Assembly: GCA_900768535.1 (NCBI GenBank)
Contig: CAAGDE010000148.1
Span: 1 to 7,936, forward strand
Direction: 5' to 3'
DNA: 7,936 nt
Origin: Clostridia bacterium
Lineage (GTDB): Bacteria; Bacillota; Clostridia; Oscillospirales; CAG-272
Positions 1 to 5,863 of the stretch are shown one piece after another. Below the pieces are notes generated by a model. The model was not told where the DNA came from. It ran no database searches and saw only the letters and a list, made by a program, of their open reading frames with translations. The stretch's first letter is position 1; each line of letters starts with the position of its first letter. Made by a program: the position numbers and the translations under genes.

Positions 1-370
1 GCTCTGCGTTTTCGGTCAGCATCCGGTTGTATTCATCGCGGTAACGATCCAGACGGTCGCCACGGAGCGGGAGCAGGTTTTGTTTTTCAAACCGACTTTG
101 GCTTTGTCTGCGGTTGCAGACCGTAATCTTTGTCATTGCACCTGCGTCAAAGGAATTGAGGATAGCGGAATATCCGAGAAACAGTTCCTCCTTGCGCTCC
201 CGCGAAGCCGTGGCGTAGTTGATGTCGGAAAAACGGAAGGTTTTCGACCAAAGCCCCCGCCCGACCAATGCGATTCCGTCCTCATAAAAATCCTGCACCG
301 GAATCGCCTCCTCAACGGTTGTCGGAATTGCATCCGGTTCGATGGTTTGTTTTGTCTTGAAAAGCCCCAT
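1..370 (-). CDS. virB4: VirB4/TraE-like type IV secretion ATPase, N-terminal part (runs off left edge)
   Basis: This is the first 123 codons of an uninterrupted reading frame that leaves the window at base 1. It starts MGFFKTKQTIEPDAIPTTVE and continues through the stretches YEDGIALVGRGLWSKTFRFS (about residues 29-48) and YRDEYNRMLTENAE at the edge. The pattern 'D-G-[IL]-..G..SKT[FY]RF.DINY', then 'LNSFD' and a basic 'NRR' segment, is what I know from the N-terminal domain of VirB4 proteins in clostridial conjugative elements. VirB4 is the cytoplasmic ATPase that energises the mating channel. Its Walker motifs lie further on and cannot be seen. The ATG (368-370) is 2 bases after the upstream prgI stop, and a GGAGG inside the end of prgI precedes it, so the two are probably co-translated. 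The family call rests on the N-terminus and position only. Confidence 0.85.
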   Translation of the reverse strand, partial: MGLFKTKQTIEPDAIPTTVEEAIPVQDFYEDGIALVGRGLWSKTFRFSDINYATASRERKEELFLGYSAILNSFDAGAMTKITVCNRRQSQSRFEKQNLLPLRGDRLDRYRDEYNRMLTENAE

Positions 371-372
371 TT

Positions 373-693
373 TCAAACTTCTCCCTCCTGTTTTTTGTGG
401 TCGCCACGGTACAGAAGTTTCCGTGGCATCCGAACCTCCGAGCGAACCCATGCGGTAATCAGCTTTTCCGCCGTCATGCCCTGATAGCGGACGAACCCGA
501 ACACCGCAAATGGCACTGCCGCCAGCATACAGAGCCAGGACAGAACCTCCGTCCCCAAAAAGGAACGGCAGCCGAAGTACACCCCGACCGCCGCTCCGCA
601 GGCAAGAAGTGCGAACAGAAACTGCCGCACCGATAACCCGAAAAAGATTGTTTCGTTGTAGTCTTTGATTTCCCTGTTTATCTTAACTTCCAT
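373..693 (-). CDS. PrgI-family (VirB3-like) membrane protein of the conjugation channel
   Basis: A 106-residue protein starting MEVKINREIKDYNETIFFGL. It has a short charged cytoplasmic start, two adjacent hydrophobic segments (about residues 23-41 and 49-68), then a basic tail with an 'R-x-P-R-K-L-x-Y' stretch near residues 88-95. This size, the 'EIxxYxExxxxGLSxRQ' opening and the place directly before virB4 are characteristic of the PrgI family, regarded as the Gram-positive counterpart of VirB3. The role in linking the channel to VirB4 is known for the family and inferred here. The ATG has an AAGGAGG about 4 bases upstream, which shares bases with the TAA stop of the preceding gene (703-705), so translation is probably coupled. 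Length is normal for the family. Confidence 0.87.
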   Translation of the reverse strand: MEVKINREIKDYNETIFFGLSVRQFLFALLACGAAVGVYFGCRSFLGTEVLSWLCMLAAVPFAVFGFVRYQGMTAEKLITAWVRSEVRMPRKLLYRGDHKKQEGEV

Positions 694-702
694 AGGTCCT
701 CC

Positions 703-1539
703 TTACAGCCCCATCATGTTCTTAACCACCTGATCCGACAGTTTAATTGTTCCTGTCAGCACCAGCATATTGAATACAATCTCCCCGACATAAGTCCACA
801 CCTGATTGACAGCGGACGCATTCGGGTTGACCGACGGTGCGCTTGACACGAACAGCGAATAGATGATGCAGGCAAGCACGATGATTGCGCCCTCCAGACA
901 AACGGCGATATACGAGCGGATGAAGCTCTTGCCAACCTGTCCCGTCTCCTCACTTGCAAAGGTTGCAAGCGGCAGGGGCGAAATGGCGACATACATATAC
1001 AATTTGAAAAAGCGCCCGTACACGGTCAGAATCATGACAAAGGACAGCACGGTAATGAGCAGACTGCCGATCAGCGTGACCGCCCACAGCGGAATGCTCT
1101 CCCAGAAGCCGCAGTCCTCGATGGTCTGCACCATGCTGTCCGGCAGATAGATGCTGCCTTGCCCGCCGATACCGGATGCGGTCATGATCTTCCCGATCAC
1201 GCCCTGCACAATCCGGAAGATTGCCATCATCAGATCCAGTCCCCAGGTGATGGCGGCTTTCGCAAGGACGAACCGCAAAAAGAGCTTGATTGCCTGCTCC
1301 GGTCGCTTTACCTCCGAAAAGGAATTGTAATGCTTCATGATGCCCATCAGGAAAAACAGAACCAGAAGCGCATACCCGACTGCTTTGAGCGTCCCGTTGA
1401 TATTCACCATCACATTCCAGACCGCCCCGCCCTTGAACGATTCCGGCGACTCCGTCAGGAGCCGCCGGATCTCATTCAGCTTATCGTTCCAAGTGCCGAG
1501 GGCATTTTGGATGTTCTCCACGATCCAGTTGTTAGACAT
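703..1539 (-). CDS. VirB6/TrbL-like polytopic membrane protein of the mating channel
   Basis: A 278-residue integral membrane protein. Hydrophobic segments lie near residues 52-69, 88-115, 150-172, 178-195, 210-232 and 250-265. A soluble N-terminal part of about 45 residues contains a predicted amphipathic helix, and a Gly-rich loop (GIGGQG, about 123-128) separates the second and third segments. The 'AISPLPLATFA' segment near residue 185 is typical of the TrbL/VirB6-like proteins of Gram-positive conjugative elements. VirB6-type proteins form the inner-membrane part of the transfer path, and that role is inferred from family and position. A GGAGG sits 7 bases before the ATG. The previous stop is 15 bases upstream, so the gene is in the same operon. 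There is no signal peptide. Confidence 0.83.
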   Translation of the reverse strand: MSNNWIVENIQNALGTWNDKLNEIRRLLTESPESFKGGAVWNVMVNINGTLKAVGYALLVLFFLMGIMKHYNSFSEVKRPEQAIKLFLRFVLAKAAITWGLDLMMAIFRIVQGVIGKIMTASGIGGQGSIYLPDSMVQTIEDCGFWESIPLWAVTLIGSLLITVLSFVMILTVYGRFFKLYMYVAISPLPLATFASEETGQVGKSFIRSYIAVCLEGAIIVLACIIYSLFVSSAPSVNPNASAVNQVWTYVGEIVFNMLVLTGTIKLSDQVVKNMMGL

Positions 1540-1554
1540 CCTGCCGCCTCCGCA

Positions 1555-1890
1555 TCATCCGCCGGTAATCAGGGACAGGATTTCTTTTGCAAAGGTGATG
1601 ATAACGCCGCCTGCGAGCGTCAGAAAGCCGTTTGCCCGTTGACTTGGGTCATGGCTTTTGAGCGAAAGCCCGATCTGCACAATGGCAAATCCGAGCATGA
1701 TCATCCCGACCGCCCGGACAAGACCGAACAGGAAATCCGAGAGGTTGTTAACCACCTCTATCGGATCGTCCTCCGCCGCAAAGCAGGTCAGCGCAAGTGC
1801 CGACACCATGACAGCCGCAAGCACAAGGAACACCCAAAGTTTCATGGCTTTCCGCGCACCATCCGGCATCCGCTGTTTGTTTTTCTTCAT
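1555..1890 (-). CDS. Maff2-type small membrane protein, VirB2-like (candidate pilin/channel subunit)
   Basis: A 111-residue protein. Its start overlaps the virD4 stop by four bases (ATGA). A longer reading from 1920 exists, but GGGAGG at 1900-1905, nine bases before the 1890 ATG, decides for the shorter form. The N-terminus has several Lys/Arg and a hydrophobic core (about 17-37) ending in CFAAED, which looks like a signal peptide with cleavage near residue 38. Two more hydrophobic helices follow (about 52-76 and 87-108), joined by a polar loop with 'SLKSHDPSQRANGF'. Signal peptide plus two helices with a short polar loop is the layout of VirB2 pilins. The 'DPIEVVNNLSDF' and 'SHDPSQRA' stretches match my memory of the Maff2 family in clostridial conjugative elements. 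A role as channel or surface-filament subunit is inferred, not shown. Confidence 0.85.
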   Translation of the reverse strand: MKKNKQRMPDGARKAMKLWVFLVLAAVMVSALALTCFAAEDDPIEVVNNLSDFLFGLVRAVGMIMLGFAIVQIGLSLKSHDPSQRANGFLTLAGGVIITFAKEILSLITGG

Positions 1891-3734
1891 TCCGTTTTTC
1901 CTCCCTTCAAAAATGCACATAGGTTCGCCGTTTCATTCTCGTCATACGCCGCAAGGTTGGGGTAAAACTCGCCGATGATCTCCTCCATACGGGGAAGCTC
2001 TGCCGCCCTCACGCCATAGTCCTCCGCACGCACCAACACAATCTCCGGCGCATCGTCCCGCCTGCCATGCACATACGCCTCCGCGCCGCCGTCCCGCCCT
2101 TCGGCAATCTTCGGGTGGCTCAGAATGTCGTACTTCAGATCATACACCGGGCTTTCCCCTCGGATGAACGCAATGGCATAGCGGTTGTCGAGCATCCGCA
2201 CCTCATCCGGCGTCAGCAGTTCCCGCCCCGCCACCTGAAAGTTCGTGGAGAAGTTCCCCCGCAGACCGTCGGTCCTGCCATAGGAATTGGTGTCAATCGT
2301 CTCCCTGCCGAGCAGCTTGGAAACATACTCGTGTGTGGACTGCTCGTTGCCGCCGAGGTAGACAAACTCGTCGCAGTTGCCGACAATGGATTCCCATTGC
2401 TTTTCAAACAGGGCTTTCAACTGTGCCATGTTCTGGAGAATGATGCTGACGCTGATCCCTCTGGAACGCATAACCGAGAGAATCTTATCAAAGTCATCCG
2501 GCAAAGAAATGTTTGCAAATTCGTCCATCAGGAAATGCACCGGAACCGGCAGACTTCCGCCATGCCTGGCGTCCGCCGAAGAAAACAACGCCTGAAACAA
2601 CTGCGTATAGAGAATCGACACCAGAAAATTGAAGCTGGTATCGTTATCCGGCAGAATGGCAAACAGAGCGGTCTTTTCCTCCCCGATACGGGACAGATCC
2701 AGTTCATCGTATTCCGTCATGGCGGCAAGGCTGTCAAGGTTGAATTTCTCCAGTCTCGCCGCCAGTGTGATCTGTACCGATTTCAGCGTCTTTGCAGAAC
2801 CGGAACGGTACGCCTTGTAATACTTCACGGCGATGTGGTAGGGGTTCTTGCTCTCCAGTTCGGCGAATAACTCGTCAAGCGTGCTTGGCATGGCGTTGGC
2901 GTTCTCCTCGTCGGGAATATCCCCCGCACGCAACAGTTCCATGACCATGCCGAAGTTCTGCTCATATTTCGGTGCTTCGTACCAAAGGTAATACATCAGT
3001 GCCAGCAGGAGCATGGATGCCGCCGTGTCCCAGAACGGATCGTTTGTCTGGCTTCCCTTCGGCGTCGTTGCCTTGAACAGATTCGTAACCAGGCGTTGGA
3101 CATCATTGTCGCTTTGCAGGTAGACGAACGGGTTATAGCCGTGGGATCTCCGCATATGGAGGAGATCCAGCTCCCGCACCTTATATCCGGCACGCTCCAA
3201 CAGGTATCCGGTGTCCCTGAGCAGCTCGCCCTTGGGGTCTGTCACCACAAAAGAGGTATTCGCCTGCATCAGGTTCGGCTTTGCGTAAAAGCGGGTCTTA
3301 CCTGCACCCGAACCGCCGACCACAAGGGTGTTGAGGTTTCGGCGGTGGCTGTGCGTGTCGTACCCGATGGCGATGTGCTGTGTCAGAATCTTGTTGCTCT
3401 CCGGTGGCTCCTGCCGGTACTTCCGGTCAATGTCCGCAATCTTCCCCCAATGGGCGGAACCGTGTTCCTCCCGCCTGCGGTAGTTCGGCTTGGTATAATG
3501 GCAAACAAGGATAACCAGACCGTACACGGCAAGCAGGATCAATGCGGCGGGAACTGATGCCCCGCAGAACGACAGCCGAAAGGGATGCGACAGAGCATCC
3601 CCCAATTTCGGAATCATCTGCGGAAGTCCCCCGCCGAGGCACGGGGCAATCAGGAGTGAGAGCCACAGGACCGCAACTGCACCGATGGCAAGGAACACCA
3701 CTGTTCCTATTTTCCTTTCTTCCGTGTTTCTCAT
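1887..3734 (-). CDS. virD4: VirD4/TraG-type coupling protein (conjugal DNA-transfer ATPase)
   Basis: A 615-residue protein with two N-terminal membrane helices (about residues 11-30 and 58-79), then the ATPase domain. Walker A is GGSGAGKT (140-147). Walker B is FLMDEFAN (401-408) with D404 and E405. 'VTDPKGELLRDTG' (about 164-176) and 'SKLLGRETID' (about 472-481) are further hallmarks of VirD4/TraG coupling proteins. In the family, hexamers at the membrane recruit the relaxase-DNA complex and pump the strand into the channel. The frame is open back to 3815, but the ATG at 3734 is preferred because it overlaps the previous stop as ATGA and gives the usual short N-terminus before the first helix. 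The ribosome binding site is weak (GGGACAGGGA), consistent with coupling to the upstream small gene. The stop overlaps the next gene as ATGA. Confidence 0.96.
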   Translation of the reverse strand: MRNTEERKIGTVVFLAIGAVAVLWLSLLIAPCLGGGLPQMIPKLGDALSHPFRLSFCGASVPAALILLAVYGLVILVCHYTKPNYRRREEHGSAHWGKIADIDRKYRQEPPESNKILTQHIAIGYDTHSHRRNLNTLVVGGSGAGKTRFYAKPNLMQANTSFVVTDPKGELLRDTGYLLERAGYKVRELDLLHMRRSHGYNPFVYLQSDNDVQRLVTNLFKATTPKGSQTNDPFWDTAASMLLLALMYYLWYEAPKYEQNFGMVMELLRAGDIPDEENANAMPSTLDELFAELESKNPYHIAVKYYKAYRSGSAKTLKSVQITLAARLEKFNLDSLAAMTEYDELDLSRIGEEKTALFAILPDNDTSFNFLVSILYTQLFQALFSSADARHGGSLPVPVHFLMDEFANISLPDDFDKILSVMRSRGISVSIILQNMAQLKALFEKQWESIVGNCDEFVYLGGNEQSTHEYVSKLLGRETIDTNSYGRTDGLRGNFSTNFQVAGRELLTPDEVRMLDNRYAIAFIRGESPVYDLKYDILSHPKIAEGRDGGAEAYVHGRRDDAPEIVLVRAEDYGVRAAELPRMEEIIGEFYPNLAAYDENETANLCAFLKGGKTE

Positions 3735-3916
3735 CGTGCGTCCCTGTCCCGTTTCTTCTTTCTGGTCGGTGCGTCGATGACGCGAAGCAAGAGGTCGCTG
3801 ACATCGTAGGGGCATCGGTCACTTTCAATCAGGTCGTTCCTGCGGTCATTGAGGGCTTCAATCAGCACGCGCTTTTCGTAATCGTTCAGTTCCAGAATTG
3901 TGGTTTCCTCCTTCAC
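3731..3916 (-). CDS. Small protein (61 residues) between ArdC-like gene and coupling protein
   Basis: I do not recognise a named family. The product opens with 'ILELNDYEKRVLIEALNDRR', predicted to be one long amphipathic helix, and ends in a strongly basic segment 'APTRKKKRDRDAR'. There is no membrane segment or signal peptide. It is believable as a gene because its GTG start overlaps the upstream stop (GTGA), its stop overlaps the virD4 start (ATGA), and GGGAGG lies eight bases before the GTG. A second purine-rich AAGGAGG sits just inside the coding start, but no ATG, GTG or TTG follows it at a suitable distance. The basic tail suggests contact with DNA, RNA or an acidic partner. Its tight fit against virD4 hints at an accessory to the coupling protein or a translational relay. 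Both are guesses. Confidence 0.75.
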   Translation of the reverse strand: MKEETTILELNDYEKRVLIEALNDRRNDLIESDRCPYDVSDLLLRVIDAPTRKKKRDRDAR

Positions 3917-4830
3917 CTTGCGTTCCTCCCCTGCTTTTCCGCCTGCGGCTGTTTCTTCTCCTGCCCGCGTCCGAGCGAATCGAGCATCCGGGCAGTCATT
4001 TCCCTGACCGCCCCCTGCACCTGCTTCAATTTATCGCGCACCTCCTCGCTGTCCATCTCGCGCAGGTCGGAGGGGACACTTTCAATGGCGACCAAATCAC
4101 CGGGGATGTCAAACCGGTGCGCCAATGCACAGGCAATACTCCTTGCGGCAAAGGCGGCATTCTGCGGGCGGTAGCTCTCACCCTCGGTTCTTGCCAGTTC
4201 TGCGTGTGCCGCCGCTTGCGTGAGCGAGGTGAACATTTCCTCGTTGCTCATGCCGGGCTTTGCATACACGCACTTTTCCTGCGGGTCGAAATACGCGCCG
4301 CTCTCTGCATGTTCGGGGTAATCGTCCGCAACATAGATGGTCACGGGGCAGGCATGGATGACCGCTTTCATCAACTCCCGCTGACTGCGCTCCGGTTTCG
4401 GCTCTTGGGTCACGCCGTCCACCGCCGCAACATCAAACACCGACTTGACATCATATCCCCGATGCTTCTGTCCGTCCTTTCCGGTATAGTCCTTCGGGGT
4501 CAGGATCATCACGCCATGACTGCCCTTTTTGACGGTTCCGCCCTCCTTTGCCCATGCGTCAAAATCCTTCAGTTGGGTTGCCTGCGGGTTCTGGGCGAAG
4601 ATCAGCAGTTGGTTGTTCGGCGAATAGCGGTCAAAGCGGCTGACCACGCCAAGAAATGCGCCGTAGCGTTTGGCATCCGCCACGGCGTCCAGTGCGGCGT
4701 CCTCTATCATGGAAAGGCACTTCTGCTTGCGCTCGGCAAAGCTGTTCTGTGTGGGTTTCGTTTCTGCCGTTTGCTTCTCCTGCGCTTGTTCCGCTCCTTT
4801 TTTCGGGAGCAGGGTTTCCAGATCACTCAT
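3913..4830 (-). CDS. ArdC/LtrC-like protein: N-terminal ssDNA-binding domain, degenerate metallopeptidase-like C-terminal half
   Basis: A 305-residue protein. Residues about 32-115 carry the pattern 'F.RYSPNNQLLIFAQNPQAT.L..F..W...G..VKKG..G..IL', which I recognise as the N-terminal ssDNA-binding domain of ArdC/LtrC proteins. Such proteins are thought to coat or protect the incoming strand. The second half (about 150-290) resembles the zinc-peptidase-like part of the family, but where HExxH is expected the residues are QAAAH (205-209), so only the last histidine remains and activity is unlikely. The first 30 residues and the last 20 are polar and Lys/Gln/Glu-rich, probably disordered. A GAGGAG lies six bases before the ATG, in the 10-base gap after the pcfB-like gene. 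The stop overlaps the next gene's GTG. The domain call is fairly sure; the exact role in this element is inferred. Confidence 0.82.
   Translation of the reverse strand: MSDLETLLPKKGAEQAQEKQTAETKPTQNSFAERKQKCLSMIEDAALDAVADAKRYGAFLGVVSRFDRYSPNNQLLIFAQNPQATQLKDFDAWAKEGGTVKKGSHGVMILTPKDYTGKDGQKHRGYDVKSVFDVAAVDGVTQEPKPERSQRELMKAVIHACPVTIYVADDYPEHAESGAYFDPQEKCVYAKPGMSNEEMFTSLTQAAAHAELARTEGESYRPQNAAFAARSIACALAHRFDIPGDLVAIESVPSDLREMDSEEVRDKLKQVQGAVREMTARMLDSLGRGQEKKQPQAEKQGRNAR
3925..3930 (-). promoter_or_regulatory. Ribosome binding site that fixes a GTG start
   Basis: GGGAGG reads on the minus strand eight bases before the GTG at 3914-3916. It lies inside the last codons of the ArdC-like gene. It supports GTG as the true start of the 61-residue protein rather than an internal, less usual codon after the AAGGAGG found at its codons 2-4. 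Confidence 0.65.
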
Positions 4831-4840
4831 ACACTTCTCC

Positions 4841-5653
4841 TCATCTTTCTTTCGGTTTTACGGGGACGGCTTTGGTTGCGTCGGGAACGGGAATCTCCGC
4901 CGTTTTCTGCTCCGCTCTTGCCGTGCGCTTGCGCTCCTCCATCTGTCGGATTTTCTTTTTCACGGACGGGCGAAATTCAGGTTCTCCGTTTTCTCGGTGC
5001 GAAGGCGCAGACGGCTCGGCTTCGGATTTTGGCTCGGACGGAACACCGTCCGTCCTCTCCGGGGAAACCTCCGTCCGAGCCGCCGTAGGGTTTTCGGGTT
5101 CTGCCTTCTCCCCGTTTGTCGGCTTTTTCTCCAATTCGTCCAGTACGCGATCCTCATAGCTTTTTTCGGGTGTCTCCTGTTCGGGTTCGGCAGGCTTGTC
5201 TCCGTCTGCCGTTTTTTCCGTTTCCGCCTGTTCGCGCTCGGCTTTTTCCTTGACGACATCGGCGCGGATAGAGGCGCTGTCCACACGCACGAGCTTGAAC
5301 CGCTCGACGATGCGGGCGATCTTGCTGTCGTCCTCGGCTCTGACCAGGACATCGAACACGCCGTCGCTCCTTTCCTTTTCTTTCAGAATCGTATACAGGA
5401 CGCCGTACTGGTTTGCGACCTCCTTGAATTTGGTCAGGTCCTTAGCATCAAAGGTATAGACCTTGAGTGCCTTGCCGTTACGGAGCATATTGGTCAGTCG
5501 CTCCGCACCTTTTGTTTTCTTCTGCTGTCTGGCGATGGAATAGACCAGCGCCCCCAGTTGGACAGCCCCTTTGCCGGAAAGTCTTACGACATACTCCGTC
5601 CCTTCCAGCACCATTCTCACCACCTGATCGGCGGCTTCACCGGATGTGTTCAT
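4841..5653 (-). CDS. pcfB: PcfB family (DUF3801) relaxosome/coupling accessory protein with long charged tail
   Basis: A 270-residue soluble protein. The first 130 residues form the recognisable domain, with 'G.GAVQLGALVYSIARQQKKTKG' (about 28-49), 'LKVYTFDAKDLTKFKEVANQYGVLY' (about 63-87) and 'DVLVRAEDDSKIARIVERF' (about 101-119), as in PcfB/DUF3801 proteins. PcfB of pCF10 binds the relaxase and helps dock it at the coupling protein PcfC; a like role is inferred here. From about residue 133 to 245 the sequence is rich in Glu, Lys, Pro and Thr with no predicted fold, making the protein longer than the PcfB proteins I recall. A basic segment near 229-245 follows, with 'VKKKIRQMEERKRTARAEQK'. 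A perfect AAGGAGG (5659-5665) sits five bases before the ATG. This strong independent site, after a 210-base gap, suggests that pcfB can be expressed apart from the relaxase gene. Confidence 0.85.
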   Translation of the reverse strand: MNTSGEAADQVVRMVLEGTEYVVRLSGKGAVQLGALVYSIARQQKKTKGAERLTNMLRNGKALKVYTFDAKDLTKFKEVANQYGVLYTILKEKERSDGVFDVLVRAEDDSKIARIVERFKLVRVDSASIRADVVKEKAEREQAETEKTADGDKPAEPEQETPEKSYEDRVLDELEKKPTNGEKAEPENPTAARTEVSPERTDGVPSEPKSEAEPSAPSHRENGEPEFRPSVKKKIRQMEERKRTARAEQKTAEIPVPDATKAVPVKPKER

Positions 5654-5673
5654 TTGTACCTCCTTTTAAGACC

Positions 5674-5688
5674 TTGGGCTTTGCCCAA
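5674..5688. repeat. Short hairpin TTGGGC-TTT-GCCCAA
   Basis: A perfect six-base-pair inverted repeat (5674-5679 with 5683-5688, loop of three) nine bases upstream of the pcfB ribosome binding site. Read on the minus strand as TTGGGCAAAGCCCAAGG, it resembles the hairpin next to the mobC inverted repeat (7591-7607). Confidence 0.6.
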
Positions 5689-5693
5689 ACCCA

Positions 5694-5732
5694 CTTGAAA
5701 CCTTCTTGGAAGAAGGTTTCAAGACTTCCAAG
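5694..5732. repeat. Long perfect hairpin with a competing alternative hairpin
   Basis: Bases 5694-5707 and 5710-5723 are a perfect 14-base inverted repeat; a real loop would open to four bases and leave 13 pairs. Part of the stem (CTTGGAAG, 5705-5712) can pair instead with CTTCCAAG at 5725-5732, eight pairs with a 12-base loop. TTGAAA at 5695-5700 could close this second fold with TTTCAA at 5736-5741. The two folds exclude each other. The segment lies about 30 bases before the pcfB ribosome binding site. Confidence 0.7.
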
Positions 5733-5767
5733 AACTTTCAACGCATTTTTTGTTGTGTGCGAACATT

Positions 5768-5791
5768 GTGCCTCTGGCGTTTCAGAGCCAC
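5768..5791. repeat. Imperfect inverted repeat
   Basis: GTGCCTCTG (5768-5776) and CAGAGCCAC (5783-5791) pair over nine positions with one C:C mismatch and a six-base loop. Just beyond it, 5794-5805 is a quasi-palindrome (GTAGCCGGTTAC). No function can be assigned. Confidence 0.45.
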
Positions 5792-5823
5792 TTGTAGCCG
5801 GTTACAGATTGCGATTCCGGACG

Positions 5824-5846
5824 CAAACCGGGCTTGCCCGGTTTTG
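5824..5846 (-). terminator. GC-rich hairpin just after the relaxase stop, weak terminator or mRNA-end stabiliser
   Basis: AAACCGGGC (5825-5833) and GCCCGGTTT (5836-5844) form a perfect inverted repeat 17 bases downstream of the relaxase stop on the minus strand. Strictly the loop is two bases, so one or two pairs must open. No T run follows on the minus strand and only TTTT on the plus strand, so efficient intrinsic termination is doubtful. A partial terminator or a block to 3' exonuclease is more likely. Confidence 0.4.
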
Positions 5847-5863
5847 CACCGAGATAAAATAAT

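Larger units (their letters stand above)
5654..5863 (-). other. 210-base structured non-coding gap between relaxase and pcfB genes
   Basis: This is the only long gap inside the otherwise tightly packed operon. I find no supported gene in it on either strand: the plus-strand open frames crossing it are antisense to the neighbours and have no ribosome binding site. It holds at least four inverted repeats, listed separately, amounting to roughly half the gap. I see no convincing promoter, and no hairpin is followed by a long T run, so a standard terminator is not evident. Possible roles are an mRNA processing or stability region, a dispersed palindromic repeat of the host, or an attenuator controlling pcfB and the channel genes. 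Confidence 0.6.

Noticed and set aside
133..333. 66-codon minus-strand open frame near the left edge
   Set aside because: A different frame inside the better-supported VirB4 start, which fits the family and has a ribosome binding site.
1159..1965. 268-codon plus-strand open frame
   Set aside because: Antisense to the VirB6-like and VirB2-like genes, full of His/Pro/Arg without domain features.
3735..3815. VirD4 extended by 27 residues to 3815
   Set aside because: The extension is Arg-rich and not membrane-like, and overlaps the 61-residue gene. The ATGA overlap at 3734 is the more natural start.
3898..5088. 396-codon plus-strand open frame
   Set aside because: It lies antisense to the ArdC-like and PcfB-like genes, both of which have clear family motifs, ribosome binding sites and coupled starts. 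The product has low-complexity Leu/Arg/Ser-rich runs typical of a reversed GC-rich gene.
4670..5698. 342-codon plus-strand open frame with many Phe, Leu and Arg residues
   Set aside because: Antisense shadow of the Glu/Lys-rich pcfB tail, with no ribosome binding site and no family features.
5674..5791. CRISPR-like repeat series
   Set aside because: The inverted repeats differ in sequence and spacing. There are no direct repeats separated by unique spacers.
5654..5863. Group II intron or insertion-sequence remnant in the relaxase-pcfB gap
   Set aside because: No reverse transcriptase or transposase fragment, no clear domain V-like hairpin, and no flanking target duplication could be seen.
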